Shown here in pieces: positions 49,943 to 58,500 of a stretch of DNA of 64,000 nucleotides. A program made the position numbers and the translations under genes. The DNA comes from Exiguobacterium sp. s48 (GTDB taxonomy: Bacteria; Bacillota; Bacilli; Exiguobacteriales; Exiguobacteriaceae), in the NCBI RefSeq assembly GCF_018617395.1, contig NZ_JACSKC010000001.1:1364001-1428000 (forward strand), in the 5' to 3' direction. Every line of letters starts with the position of its first letter. Within the stretch, counting starts at the first letter, position 1. The notes beneath the pieces are model-generated. The model was not told the origin of the DNA. It searched no databases and saw only the letters and a program-made list of their open reading frames with translations.

Positions 49943-50761
49943 TTAACGTAACAACTGAAGTACAGCTTGTGGCTGTTGGTTCGCTTGAGCAAGCATTGCT
50001 TGAGCAGCTTGGTTCAAGATGTTGTTTTTCGTGAAGTTCATCATTTCTTTTGCCATATCAACGTCACGGACACGTGATTCAGCAGCTTGAAGGTTTTCAG
50101 CTCCAACGTTCAAGTTGTTGATTGTGTGCTCAAGACGGTTTTGTGTTGCCCCGAGTTTCGCACGTTCAGAAGATACAGACTCGATTGCATCGTTGATAAC
50201 TGTGATTGCTGAGTTTGCACCAGATTGTGATGAGATATCAACCGCGTCTACAGAAAGTCCAGTTGCAGTCATATCAGCAATTGTCAATTCAATGTTTTGA
50301 CCTGAGTTTGCACCAATATGGAACTTAAGGCCAGTAGCAGAGAAGCCACCATCCATCAATGTCTTGGTGTTGAACTCTGTGTTTTCAGCGATACGTGTGA
50401 TTTCACTTGTCAACTCTGTAACTTCTTTTTGAAGCTCAGTACGGTCAGCATCTGTGTTCGTATCGTTTGACGATTGAACTGCGAGTTCACGCATACGTTG
50501 AAGGATTGAGTGTGTTTCGTTCAATGCACCTTCAGCTGTTTGGATGAGTGAGATTCCGTCTTGTGCGTTACGTGACGCTTGATCAAGACCGCGAATTTGT
50601 CCACGCATTTTTTCAGAGATTGCAAGACCAGCAGCGTCATCGCCAGCACGGTTGATGCGAAGACCTGAAGAAAGTTTCTCCATTGCCTTCCCAGAGTTAG
50701 TTGTGTTGAACGACATGTTGCGGTGTGCGTTCATTGCGTTAAGGTTGTGGTTGATAATCAT
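49943..50761 (-). CDS. hag: Flagellin, main filament subunit
   Basis: A 272-residue short flagellin consisting of conserved D0/D1 parts ([35 protein letters not shown] at the N-terminus; [19 protein letters not shown] and [15 protein letters not shown] at the C-terminus) with a small central segment. The frame is open upstream, but the ATG at 50761 has GGAGGG at eight bases and gives the family start. A SigD promoter lies upstream and CsrA sites are likely in the leader. The neighbouring maf-pse operon suggests it is glycosylated. Confidence 0.97.
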   Translation of the reverse strand: MIINHNLNAMNAHRNMSFNTTNSGKAMEKLSSGLRINRAGDDAAGLAISEKMRGQIRGLDQASRNAQDGISLIQTAEGALNETHSILQRMRELAVQSSNDTNTDADRTELQKEVTELTSEITRIAENTEFNTKTLMDGGFSATGLKFHIGANSGQNIELTIADMTATGLSVDAVDISSQSGANSAITVINDAIESVSSERAKLGATQNRLEHTINNLNVGAENLQAAESRVRDVDMAKEMMNFTKNNILNQAAQAMLAQANQQPQAVLQLLR

Positions 50762-50879
50762 TGTAATTTCCCTCCATAGGTTTGAGTTTTTCCGCTCTTC
50801 CAAATCCGTTTGTCCGAGCATGTAAGGTTTAGGCCGGCCCCTCACCTTACATTTGTTGGAACGTTTTATCGTTTCCATA
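50762..50879 (-). promoter_or_regulatory. hag 5' leader with hairpin, probable CsrA target
   Basis: The leader of about 115 bases contains a perfect 9-bp hairpin (50852-50844 with 50828-50820) enclosing a GC-rich centre, then several GGA triplets (ACGGA, TTGGAA) and finally the ATGGAGGG ribosome site. CsrA binds GGA motifs at or near the hag ribosome site in B. subtilis; csrA and its antagonist fliW are in this window. CsrA binding here is inferred, not shown. Confidence 0.55.
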
Positions 50880-50883
50880 CTCT

Positions 50884-50910
50884 ATATCGGAGTGGAAGCT
50901 CGGCAGTTTA
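50884..50910 (-). promoter_or_regulatory. SigD promoter of hag
   Basis: On the minus strand TAAA (50910-50907), exactly 15 bases, TCCGATAT (50891-50884): 11 of 12 consensus positions match TAAA-N15-GCCGATAT. Confidence 0.9.
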
Positions 50911-50959
50911 GTCTTTTTACAACTTTTTTTATAATTTCTTCAAATTTTATATTGAAGTC

Positions 50960-50989
50960 ATAAAAAACGTCCCATCACTGGGACGTTTT
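50960..50989 (-). terminator. Terminator of the chemoreceptor gene
   Basis: A perfect 10-bp stem (50964-50973 with 50980-50989) with a six-base loop and T tail on the minus strand, seven bases past the stop. Confidence 0.9.
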
Positions 50990-50996
50990 CAGCCTT

Positions 50997-52289
50997 TTAT
51001 GCTTCCACCTTCATCTGTTCCGTCTCATTCTGCAAACTTTCCGCGACACGAACGAGCTCTGACATCGCCCCGTTCACTTCACCAAGACTTGCCGCTTGCT
51101 GGCTCGCCGCTGACGTCACTTCATTCGCATAACGCGATGCTTCTTCGACCATGCCAACGATGCCTGCCGAGTTTGTCACGACCGAATCAATTTGACCGCG
51201 TGACTCATCCAAGAGTGAATCGACCGAATGAACATGGCTGTATACTTCATTTGCCGAGTTGTGGATCGATGCGAAAGCACCACCTGCTTTTTCAACTAAG
51301 CCGACACCTGTCTCTACTTCCGCTTTGACGTTCGCCATTGAAGACGATGTATCGCCAACGAGACGTTTCACGTCTACGATGAGATCTGTGATTTCTTGAG
51401 TTGAGTTCGCAGTTTGTTCCGCGAGTTTTTTCACTTCTGCCGCTACGACGGCAAACCCACGACCATGCTCACCAGCACGTGCCGCTTCGATTGATGCGTT
51501 CAAGGCAAGCAAGTTCGTCTGTGCCGAGATGTCACTGATGACATCCGTGATACGCGAGATTTCGCCTGTCATTTCTGTCAACTGGCTGTTAAGTGTTGAT
51601 GATTGCTCCACTTTCCCAGCAATCGCATGCATCGCATTGACGGAAGACGAGGCAAGGCCTTTCCCGCTCTCCGCTTCCTGTTGCATCTCACTCGCTGAAT
51701 CAAGCGCCGATGACATTTCTTGGCGGATGCTCTCCATCGTACGCGCGACCGCTCCAAGCAAGTCCATCGAACTATATGTCGCACTGACGTTGTCTTCTAA
51801 CATCTTATTGAGGGAATCCATTGCTACACGAATGTTTTCGCCTGCAACATTTCCTTCTTGGACCGCTGCTGCGATTTCTTGTGCCGAACCTGTCAATTGA
51901 TCCGCCGTGTAACGCATGTTCGTACCTTGCTCCCGAAGGTGTTCAACCATGTTGTCCATCGATAAGAGCAAACGTCCCATCTCTGAACGATCCGTCGTCT
52001 TCTCGTCGGCGAAGTGCACCGTCAAGTCACCGTTCCCGACTTCGACTGCTTTTTCGGAAGCCATTTCGACCGCTTTCAATGGACGACGGGCAATCAAGTA
52101 AATGACGATTCCGCCGAGTGATGAGACAAGTAACGCCACGACCGTACCGACGAGCATGACCTGACCTTGTTCCATCTCGAGTTCCGTCAAGAGTAATAGG
52201 GTGATGTAGCCGACCGCTCCGCCCGTGATAAAGGACGTGACCAAAATCCACGCGAGCAATTGCGTCGTAAAGTTTTTAAATACTTTCAC
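50997..52289 (-). CDS. Methyl-accepting chemotaxis protein without extracellular sensor
   Basis: A 430-residue receptor. Two membrane segments (residues about 11-33 and 43-66) are separated by only about nine residues, so there is no ligand-binding domain outside the cell. A HAMP domain follows ([23 protein letters not shown]), then a long coiled-coil signalling domain with the hairpin tip [33 protein letters not shown]. It may sense internal or membrane state. Ribosome site GAGGAGG. Confidence 0.92.
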   Translation of the reverse strand: MKVFKNFTTQLLAWILVTSFITGGAVGYITLLLLTELEMEQGQVMLVGTVVALLVSSLGGIVIYLIARRPLKAVEMASEKAVEVGNGDLTVHFADEKTTDRSEMGRLLLSMDNMVEHLREQGTNMRYTADQLTGSAQEIAAAVQEGNVAGENIRVAMDSLNKMLEDNVSATYSSMDLLGAVARTMESIRQEMSSALDSASEMQQEAESGKGLASSSVNAMHAIAGKVEQSSTLNSQLTEMTGEISRITDVISDISAQTNLLALNASIEAARAGEHGRGFAVVAAEVKKLAEQTANSTQEITDLIVDVKRLVGDTSSSMANVKAEVETGVGLVEKAGGAFASIHNSANEVYSHVHSVDSLLDESRGQIDSVVTNSAGIVGMVEEASRYANEVTSAASQQAASLGEVNGAMSELVRVAESLQNETEQMKVEA

Positions 52290-52323
52290 TGTTTGTTCCT
52301 CCTCATTGTGTTCATCACTCCTT

Positions 52324-52350
52324 ATATCGTCCGATTTCCAATGAATGTAT
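52324..52350 (-). promoter_or_regulatory. Possible SigD promoter of the chemoreceptor gene
   Basis: On the minus strand GACGATAT (52331-52324) matches the SigD -10 at 7/8, but the -35 position 15 bases upstream reads ATAC, only half of TAAA. Confidence 0.35.
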
Positions 52351-52382
52351 AGCGTTTTCAGTTGAACGTTTGGTCAATGAAA

Positions 52383-52409
52383 AAACGTACCCCGTCAAGG
52401 AGTACGTTT
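52383..52409 (-). terminator. Terminator of the 107-residue membrane gene
   Basis: An imperfect inverted repeat with eight outer base pairs (AAACGTAC with GTACGTTT) and T tail on the minus strand. Confidence 0.75.
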
Positions 52410-52411
52410 CG

Positions 52412-52735
52412 TTAGAATGCTTCATCGTCACGTTCGATATGCACCACACGTCGTGGTGTCGTCGCCGCGTCAATCGCGAGCGTGATGGCAGCCGCCCAGT
52501 GCAGCATCATTCCGACAAACGGAATGAAGCCGAGGATTGATGCCGCAATTCCGACCGCCGCGCCGTAAGAGAATCGATTCAGTCGACTGAACGAAATAAT
52601 CAATACGATCACGTGGTAGACGAACATGAAACCGAGGGGGGAATAGCCCATCCCGATGATGAAGAGACCGCCGAGAAGCGGAATCCCGAGAAAGGCTTCA
52701 AACGCCGCGCCGAGCCATTTCAGATTTTTCACCAT
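52412..52735 (-). CDS. Small membrane protein
   Basis: A 107-residue protein with three hydrophobic segments (AFLGIPLLGGLFIIGMG, PLGFMFVYHVIVLIISF, YGAAVGIAASILGFIPFVGMMLHWAAAITLAI). Its glycine-rich helices recall small DUF-type membrane proteins of Firmicutes, but I cannot name a family. Start at ATG 52735 (AGGTG site); the neighbouring GNAT gene ends 10 bases upstream, so they are probably co-transcribed. Confidence 0.7.
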   Translation of the reverse strand: MVKNLKWLGAAFEAFLGIPLLGGLFIIGMGYSPLGFMFVYHVIVLIISFSRLNRFSYGAAVGIAASILGFIPFVGMMLHWAAAITLAIDAATTPRRVVHIERDDEAF

Positions 52736-52745
52736 GTGGTTCACC

Positions 52746-53573
52746 TCACACTTCGATCATGTAAAACTCATAGCCGCCATTCTCCGCAAAACCGGCGCGT
52801 TTATAAATCTCGAGCGCTGCCTTGTTTTCCGTCTCGACATCGAGTTCGACTTTCGTCCGACCCATTCGGAACAGTTGTTGGACCATCTGTTTCAACATTT
52901 TCGTACCGTAGCCTTTGCCTTGATTGCCCGCCTTAACGCCGAACGCATGGATACTTGCTGAATCGTCCCCTGTAAGCAGGGCACGAATCACACCGATTGG
53001 CTTGCCGTCCACTTCACCGATATACGTCACGCGATCTGGCGTTTCGATTTGTTGATAGATGTTTTCCGTCACATCGACCGGGTCACCGAACGCCTCACTG
53101 AGCGTCGCGATGATGAGCGGACGGTCGTCTGCTGTCGCCTCACGTAGCGATACCTCGTCCGGCTTCAAGAACAATTCCGCCTTTTTCAAGACAAGATTGT
53201 ATTCCGAGAACTGATACGCCGCCTGAAGATGCTCGAGCACTGCTTTCCCGGACGCTGAATTTCGGTCGATGACGAACGTAAACGCTTCGCAACCGTTCAA
53301 TTTCGCATCTTGTTTCGCCGTCTCAAGCAGTGCCGTGAAGACACCTTGCTTGCGGTATTTCGGGTGGACAAGGGCATTCACTTCATACTCGTTCGGGAGA
53401 TACGGGAAAAGCATGAGATACCCGACGAGTGTCTCCTCGTCATATACCGCATAGTCGTTCTGTCCGACCGACTCATGGCCGACTTTCACGTCAATCTTGT
53501 CGTTCTCGTTGACCGCCTGTTCTAACGCCTTGACGTCATCTGCCTGCCTTACCTCTTCTACTGTCCAATTCAT
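52746..53573 (-). CDS. Tandem GNAT-family N-acetyltransferase
   Basis: A 275-residue protein with two GNAT modules. The N-terminal one has NALVHPKYRKQGVFTALLE and the C-terminal one has AFGVKAGNQGKGYGTKMLKQM, both fitting the acetyl-CoA pyrophosphate-binding Q/RxxGxG/A loop, then KAALEIYKRAGFA. Such tandem forms acetylate small amines, antibiotics or peptides; the substrate is unknown. Confidence 0.85.
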   Translation of the reverse strand: MNWTVEEVRQADDVKALEQAVNENDKIDVKVGHESVGQNDYAVYDEETLVGYLMLFPYLPNEYEVNALVHPKYRKQGVFTALLETAKQDAKLNGCEAFTFVIDRNSASGKAVLEHLQAAYQFSEYNLVLKKAELFLKPDEVSLREATADDRPLIIATLSEAFGDPVDVTENIYQQIETPDRVTYIGEVDGKPIGVIRALLTGDDSASIHAFGVKAGNQGKGYGTKMLKQMVQQLFRMGRTKVELDVETENKAALEIYKRAGFAENGGYEFYMIEV

Positions 53574-53634
53574 TCATATCACCTCATGTTTTATTGTAGC
53601 ACAAAGGAAAAAGCCCGCCGTAGCGAGCAGTCTC

Positions 53635-53826
53635 TTAGTCATTCCGTTCATTCTGAAAAAGTTGCGTCACTTCTCGCATCATCACCGAGATGACGATGAC
53701 GACAGCCAAGGTGATCAAGCTCTCTTGTTTCGGTAAATCAAATACATACATCGCAACGATAAACAGAAGGGCTACAATCAATCCTTCCGAATAATCCCGT
53801 TTTCTTATTCGCACACGACCACCCAT
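53635..53826 (-). CDS. Small two-helix membrane protein (PsiE-like pattern)
   Basis: A 63-residue protein with a basic N-terminus (RVRIRKRDYSEG) and two hydrophobic stretches (LIVALLFIVAMYVFDL, LITLAVVIVISVMM). No family can be assigned with certainty. The ATG at 53826 has no good ribosome site and starts directly at the T tail of the previous terminator; the GTG at 53814 is an alternative. It could be a weakly expressed or mis-started gene. Confidence 0.45.
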   Translation of the reverse strand: MGGRVRIRKRDYSEGLIVALLFIVAMYVFDLPKQESLITLAVVIVISVMMREVTQLFQNERND

Positions 53827-53864
53827 TCTAAAAAGACTGCAAACGATCCAGCCGTTTACAGTCT
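53827..53864 (-). terminator. Terminator of the 161-residue gene
   Basis: Imperfect 11-bp stem (53834-53844 with 53854-53864, one C:A mismatch) and TTTTT tail on the minus strand, just past the stop. Confidence 0.75.
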
Positions 53865-53871
53865 CACAATA

Positions 53872-54357
53872 TTATAACGTCCGGAACTCTAACTCAGGGA
53901 GTGTTTCGATCAACTCGGCAATTTCGTCCGTATGTGCCTCAGCACCCGGGACGGCCTCTGTCGGTTCGACCCAGAAGAACGTCTTGTCGTTCGTTCCGAG
54001 ATAATTGCCGTAGCCAATTTCTGTCGCGAACGCCTCTTGTGTCAACTCGCGGTCAATCAAGTCCAAGTGGAACAAGAGCTGGTCGTCCCCGTTCTCGACG
54101 TTGTAGTATAAATCGAACGTGCCGTAGCTCTTCGTGTCACCGATGTCGACAACGTCTTGCGCTTTCTCAATATAGACGTCCCCTCGCTCGATTGCCTCGA
54201 CAATTTTTGTTGGCAAGATGATCTCATAGCCGAGCTCTCGGTCACGAATCGTCTGCGTCGTATCTTCTGTCCGCCCCCGGGACGAGACGACACCGACCGT
54301 TGCTACCAATGCACCTGTCACACCGAGCGCGAGCGCCCATTTCATCGATTTGTTCAC
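53872..54357 (-). CDS. Exported hypothetical protein
   Basis: A 161-residue protein with an N-terminal membrane segment or signal peptide (KWALALGVTGALVATVGVVSS) and a soluble alpha/beta domain of about 130 residues (LGYEIILPTKIVEAIERGDVYIEKA, DLYYNVENGDDQLLFHLDLI). No lipobox Cys. Not recognised. Start GTG 54357 is eight bases from GAGGAG; the more upstream GTG overlaps that site. Confidence 0.65.
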   Translation of the reverse strand: MNKSMKWALALGVTGALVATVGVVSSRGRTEDTTQTIRDRELGYEIILPTKIVEAIERGDVYIEKAQDVVDIGDTKSYGTFDLYYNVENGDDQLLFHLDLIDRELTQEAFATEIGYGNYLGTNDKTFFWVEPTEAVPGAEAHTDEIAELIETLPELEFRTL

Positions 54358-54513
54358 AAGAACCACTCCTCACTTGTTGATGTCTTCACTTGATTATCCC
54401 ACAAGTTGCCGACTTTTCATTAAATATTCTGAAAAAATGTTTCCCCTTACATTGACGAGTGTCCGTCAATCCCATACGATGGTAGTAACGTACTATAGAA
54501 AAGAGGAACTGAC

Positions 54514-55011
54514 ATGTCTAACGAAACTACTTTGACGCGCGCCCAGCTCGATGCGCTCTTGAAAAACGTCTTCGCCCTTCAAATCCCAGTCATCGAGAAA
54601 TTCATGACGGATTTGTTTAAACAATATGTCTCGACGGCATCTACGTTCAAACAGGACATGGACACGATGAAAGCAACGGACTGGCACAAACATTTCTTCG
54701 GTCAAAAAGTGATGCCACACCTCTTTATCGAAAACCTCGGCTTCGGCGCATCATTCCGCCACCAAGGCCAAGAGAAAGTCGTCAGCATCCCCGAGAACAT
54801 GACGGTCGTCAAACCGGACTCGGACGCGCAGATTCAAGAGATTTTAGAGAATCTCGACAAGACACTTGCATCGATGGACGGCATCAAAAACAAAGGACTC
54901 GTCAAGAAGTTCTATAAAGAAACGCTCGAACTCATCTGCCAACTCGGTAGCCGTACCGGTATGATGGATGATTTCTATGACAAAGTCAAAGGCAGTTTGA
55001 CAACAAGTTGA
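54514..55011 (+). CDS. Hypothetical soluble helical protein
   Basis: A 165-residue helical protein without signal peptide or membrane segment. It begins MSNETTLTRAQLDALLKNVF and carries a HKHFFGQKVMPHLF segment in the middle. I do not recognise a family. Good AGAGGAAC ribosome site, own strong terminator, and codon use like the highly expressed genes here (GGT/GTC/AAC rich) suggest a real, possibly well-expressed gene. Confidence 0.65.
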   Translation: MSNETTLTRAQLDALLKNVFALQIPVIEKFMTDLFKQYVSTASTFKQDMDTMKATDWHKHFFGQKVMPHLFIENLGFGASFRHQGQEKVVSIPENMTVVKPDSDAQIQEILENLDKTLASMDGIKNKGLVKKFYKETLELICQLGSRTGMMDDFYDKVKGSLTTS

Positions 55012-55015
55012 TGAC

Positions 55016-55051
55016 AATCCCCCTCGTCCATAAGACCGAGGGGGATTTTTT
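55016..55051. terminator. Bidirectional terminator
   Basis: A perfect 11-bp stem (55016-55026 with 55037-55047) with a T run on the plus strand, between two convergent genes. Confidence 0.9.
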
Positions 55052-55985
55052 ATGCTTCTTGGCGGACGACGGTCGGGAGCTCCATGAACTGACTCCGACT
55101 GTGCAAAACGACCCCGATCATGACGAGCGCGATCCCAGACAAGGCGATCGGTGACGGCATGACGGTATGCAGGAAGACCAGTTCCCCAATGAGCGCGAAC
55201 AGGACTTCAAGCGCTTGCGTCGCTTCAACGGATGCAAGTTTTCCCATGTCCTGTTTGACGAGATCGGTCGCCATGAAGAAGAGAACCGTCGCGACAATTC
55301 CAGATAACAGGGCGACGAGGAACGTCTGTCCGAGTTGACTCGACGAGGGACGCCCCGTCGTCAAGCCGTACCCAAACAACAATAGCCAGACCGGGAGAGA
55401 CCCGAGGCACATCCCGAGAATTCGCTCGAACACGTCGAGGTTCGTATGTTGCATCATCTTCCGGTTCCCGAGCGGGTAGGCGAACGCGGCAATGATGACC
55501 GGGACGACCCCGAGCCAAAGGAAGCGAGGTTCAAACGATTCAAAGAACTCCACTTGCATCAATGCGACCCCAATTAAAATCAAGATGGAGAAGCGAAGTC
55601 CGCGCCACGGGATGCGTTCCCGTGTCCCGTCTATCTTCTTGAAGAGTGGGGACAACAGTGCCCCAGCGACAATGGTCACTTGCCACGTGCCCGCAATCAG
55701 CCATGGGGGTGCGACCTCAGCCGCAAGACAAATCGGGACGTAAAACAATCCGAAGCCGACCGTCCCCCAAACAATCCATGGACGAGGACTTTCTTTCAAT
55801 GTTGAGAGAACTCGCTTGAGTCCACCACGAAACGCAACTACAACTAGCAGTAACGGAATCATCCATAAAAAGCGGAGCGAGGCACTATAGGCAAAGCTGC
55901 CACCTCCGACTTGCATTACTTCATTTAACACGAACGTGCTCGCAAAAAACAATGCGGCGAAGACACCAAGTATGAGTGGACGCAT
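55050..55985 (-). CDS. DMT-superfamily multidrug resistance efflux transporter (EmrE-like)
   Basis: A 311-residue protein with ten hydrophobic segments, the two-times-five layout of drug/metabolite transporters. The sequence (LILGVFAALFFASTFVLNEVMQ, RKMMQHTNLDVFERILGMCLGSLPVW) fits the putative multidrug resistance efflux family rather than EamA proteins. The substrate cannot be told. GGAGGG ribosome site; single-gene transcript. Confidence 0.82.
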   Translation of the reverse strand: MRPLILGVFAALFFASTFVLNEVMQVGGGSFAYSASLRFLWMIPLLLVVVAFRGGLKRVLSTLKESPRPWIVWGTVGFGLFYVPICLAAEVAPPWLIAGTWQVTIVAGALLSPLFKKIDGTRERIPWRGLRFSILILIGVALMQVEFFESFEPRFLWLGVVPVIIAAFAYPLGNRKMMQHTNLDVFERILGMCLGSLPVWLLLFGYGLTTGRPSSSQLGQTFLVALLSGIVATVLFFMATDLVKQDMGKLASVEATQALEVLFALIGELVFLHTVMPSPIALSGIALVMIGVVLHSRSQFMELPTVVRQEA

Positions 55986-56041
55986 CTGTTCCCTCCTTTC
56001 CGAATCCTGTCATGTTCTCGACACTTTGCCATTTCTCCTGC

Positions 56042-56070
56042 AAAAAAAACGGACAGCGCTTCGCCATCCG
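56042..56070 (-). terminator. Terminator of the ABM gene
   Basis: An interrupted stem (CGGA with TCCG and GCG with CGC, 56050-56070) followed on the minus strand by eight T. Confidence 0.75.
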
Positions 56071-56089
56071 CTTCATCATCCCATATCAG

Positions 56090-56377
56090 TCACGTTCGGA
56101 GCTCGAGTGCGGCAATCCGCTCCATCCGTTCGAGGATCGGCTTCGCCTGATCAATATACGCCCTCACTTCAGCAAGCGACAACGATGCCGCATGCGCCTC
56201 TTCATTTCGCCATACTTCATAGACAAACACGGTATTCGCTTCGTCGAGCGACACATGGACCCGATACGATTCACAGTCCGATGTCGCCTCCATCTCCCGC
56301 GCCGCTTCCGATAAAATCGCCACGAGCCTGTCGCGTTGCCCCGCTTTCGTGACAAGCTTTCCAATCAGTGCGTACAT
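56090..56377 (-). CDS. Antibiotic biosynthesis monooxygenase (ABM) domain protein
   Basis: A 95-residue single ABM/YgiN-type ferredoxin-like domain: MYALIGKLVTKAGQRDRLVAIL at the start, then CESYRVHVSLDEANTVFVYEVWRNEEAHAASL, the standard strand-helix order with the VWxxxEAxxxH-like segment. Members are dimeric quinol monooxygenases or heme-related enzymes; many have no known role. Start ATG 56377 with GGGGAGG site. Confidence 0.87.
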   Translation of the reverse strand: MYALIGKLVTKAGQRDRLVAILSEAAREMEATSDCESYRVHVSLDEANTVFVYEVWRNEEAHAASLSLAEVRAYIDQAKPILERMERIAALELRT

Positions 56378-56463
56378 TCCCAATCCTCCCCTTTCTCTAG
56401 CATCGACTTCTTCCACTTTCCCTATGTGATTTCCTGCCTGGACGGATCCCTGTGGAAATTAAA

Positions 56464-56488
56464 AACGGACGACCCTTGACCATCCGTT
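56464..56488 (-). terminator. Terminator of the YitT-family gene
   Basis: A 6-bp outer stem (AACGGA with TCCGTT) with T-rich tail on the minus strand, overlapping the stop codon. Confidence 0.55.
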
Positions 56489-57347
56489 AGTGAATATCGC
56501 GTTTTTGGAAATTCCCACCTTTGACCTCTGTCACCTCATACACGACGACGAACGCTTTCGGGTCGACATCATCGATGATGTCTTTGATCTTTCGTTCCTC
56601 GAGCCGGTTGATGACACACGTGATTTCATAATAGCTTTCCTTGGAATACGCCCCTTGGATTTGATTCAACGTGGTGCTCCGTCCGAGACGGTCCCGAATC
56701 GTCTCGACCATCTCATGAGGTTCACTCGTGATGATTTTGAATGTTTTCGCCCCGCTCAATCCCTCTTCAACGATATGAATCACTTTCGAGGCGATGAAGT
56801 AGGCGATGGCGGACAAGACGGCCCCTTGAAGACCGAACACCGTCGAGACGACGATAAAGACGAACGTATTCAAAAACAGGATCAAATCACTCGTCCCGAA
56901 CGGCAGTTTCCGTGATAAGAGGACCGCCAACATGTCGATGCCGTCAAGCGCGCCCCCATTACGAAGCGAAATCCCCATCCCGAATCCGAGGATGATTCCA
57001 CCGACCACGGTGATGAGGAGCGCGTCCCCTTCGATGATGGTCGGTACGCGGTGCATGATGACCGTACCGACAGACAAGGACACAATCCCGGTAACCGAGA
57101 GGATGGCGAAGCTCTTCCCAATCTGTTTATATCCGAGATAGATAAATGGGATATTCAACAACCCAATGAAAATACCGAGCGGCAACCCTGTCAGCTGTGA
57201 CCCGACGATACTGATTCCGGTGACGCCCCCATCCGACACATCATTCGGAATGAGAACGGACTCTAGCCCATACGCTGCGATGAGTCCTCCAATGATATTC
57301 ATGATGATTTGAAAACCCATCAACCACTTCCTGTTTTCTCGTTTCAT
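56487..57347 (-). CDS. YitT-family (DUF2179) membrane protein, paralogue 2
   Basis: A 286-residue YitT protein: six hydrophobic segments with DVSDGGVTGISIVGSQLTG and RNGGALDGIDMLAVLLS, and a C-terminal DUF2179 domain (GRSTTLNQIQGAYSKESYYEITCVI ... IDDVDPKAFVVVYEV). Start ATG 57347 with GGAGG. Divergent to paralogue 3 (57527), and both end in GGxFxKxxIH, so they are close paralogues from a duplication. Confidence 0.88.
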   Translation of the reverse strand: MKRENRKWLMGFQIIMNIIGGLIAAYGLESVLIPNDVSDGGVTGISIVGSQLTGLPLGIFIGLLNIPFIYLGYKQIGKSFAILSVTGIVSLSVGTVIMHRVPTIIEGDALLITVVGGIILGFGMGISLRNGGALDGIDMLAVLLSRKLPFGTSDLILFLNTFVFIVVSTVFGLQGAVLSAIAYFIASKVIHIVEEGLSGAKTFKIITSEPHEMVETIRDRLGRSTTLNQIQGAYSKESYYEITCVINRLEERKIKDIIDDVDPKAFVVVYEVTEVKGGNFQKRDIH

Positions 57348-57526
57348 GATGTATAGACCTCCATCCATTGTTCAACAATCTTCTTAGCCTAACACAAAAT
57401 GATATCAAAATACCTTGTCAAGAATCATTCATCAATTCTGAATATTCATGTCAGATTCTCTGTCGTAAATGATTGTCGCTTCGCATCATTTGGTATACTG
57501 AAGGAAATGGAAAGGGGGCACCATGT

Positions 57527-58441
57527 ATGCAGCGTACACCAATGCCTTCCCCGACACCGGAGGAAGTGCAGCGCTTAAGGCGCGAACATAATCCGATCAA
57601 GGCGTCCGAACTGTTTGCGAAAGTGGTCCTCTTATTGCTCGGTTCTCTTGTTTTCGCGGTCGGCTTGGAAGCGTTCCTCGTACCGAATCAGATCATCGAC
57701 GGCGGTATCGTCGGTGTGTCAATCATCGTGTCGTACCTGACCGAAACGAAGCTGGCCATCTGGCTCGTCCTCTTCAATTTGCCGTTCATCTACTTCGGGT
57801 ATCGGCAAATCGGGAAAACGTTTGCCGTCGTCACGTTGACGGCCATCTTACTTATGTCCGGTTTCACCATCGTCCTGCATAACATCAACCCGTTCACAGA
57901 CGACCTCCTTTTGTCGACTGTCTTCGGCGGCTTCTTACTAGGTGCCGGAATCGGCCTCGTCATCCGTGCAGGGGGGTCGCTCGATGGAACGGAGATTCTC
58001 GCCGTCGCCTTCACGAACCGGTTGCCGTTCTCCGTCGGCGAGATTGTCATGTTCTTCAACATCTTCATCCTCGGGACAGCCGGTTTCGTTTTCAGTTGGG
58101 ACCGTGCCATGTACTCACTCCTCACATACTTTATCGCCTTCAAAACAATCGATGTCGTCTTAGAAGGGATTGATCAATCGAAAGCGGCGTGGATTATCAC
58201 GTCCGCACCTGACGATATCGGACAGGCCATCATGGACCGGCTCGGTCGTGGTGTGACGTATCTTCATGGAGAAGGTGCCTACACGGGTGACGGAAAAAAA
58301 GTCGTCTTCACAGTCATCAGCCGACTCGAAGAGACGAAACTGAAAGATATTTTGGACGATTATGACGAAAAAGCCTTCCTCGCCATCGGCAACATTCACG
58401 ACGTCCGCGGCGGTCAGTTCAAGAAGAAAAATATTCACTAA
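57527..58441 (+). CDS. YitT-family (DUF2179) membrane protein, paralogue 3
   Basis: A 304-residue YitT protein with a 28-residue polar N-terminal tail before the first membrane segment, which paralogue 2 lacks. The YitT core (NQIIDGGIVGVSIIVSYLTE, GGSLDGTEILAV) and DUF2179 domain (GRGVTYLHGEGAYTG ... ILDDYDEKAFLAI) are complete. Start ATG 57527 lies about nine bases from AAAGGGGG. Ends in a bidirectional terminator. Confidence 0.87.
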   Translation: MQRTPMPSPTPEEVQRLRREHNPIKASELFAKVVLLLLGSLVFAVGLEAFLVPNQIIDGGIVGVSIIVSYLTETKLAIWLVLFNLPFIYFGYRQIGKTFAVVTLTAILLMSGFTIVLHNINPFTDDLLLSTVFGGFLLGAGIGLVIRAGGSLDGTEILAVAFTNRLPFSVGEIVMFFNIFILGTAGFVFSWDRAMYSLLTYFIAFKTIDVVLEGIDQSKAAWIITSAPDDIGQAIMDRLGRGVTYLHGEGAYTGDGKKVVFTVISRLEETKLKDILDDYDEKAFLAIGNIHDVRGGQFKKKNIH

Positions 58442-58447
58442 ACGTGA

Positions 58448-58500
58448 AATCCCCTATAACCGCTGGACCATCATTGCCAACGGTTATAGGGGATTTTTAT
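58448..58500. terminator. Bidirectional terminator
   Basis: A perfect 15-bp stem (58448-58462 with 58481-58495) with an 18-base loop and T run, between the convergent YitT and GGDEF genes. Confidence 0.88.
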
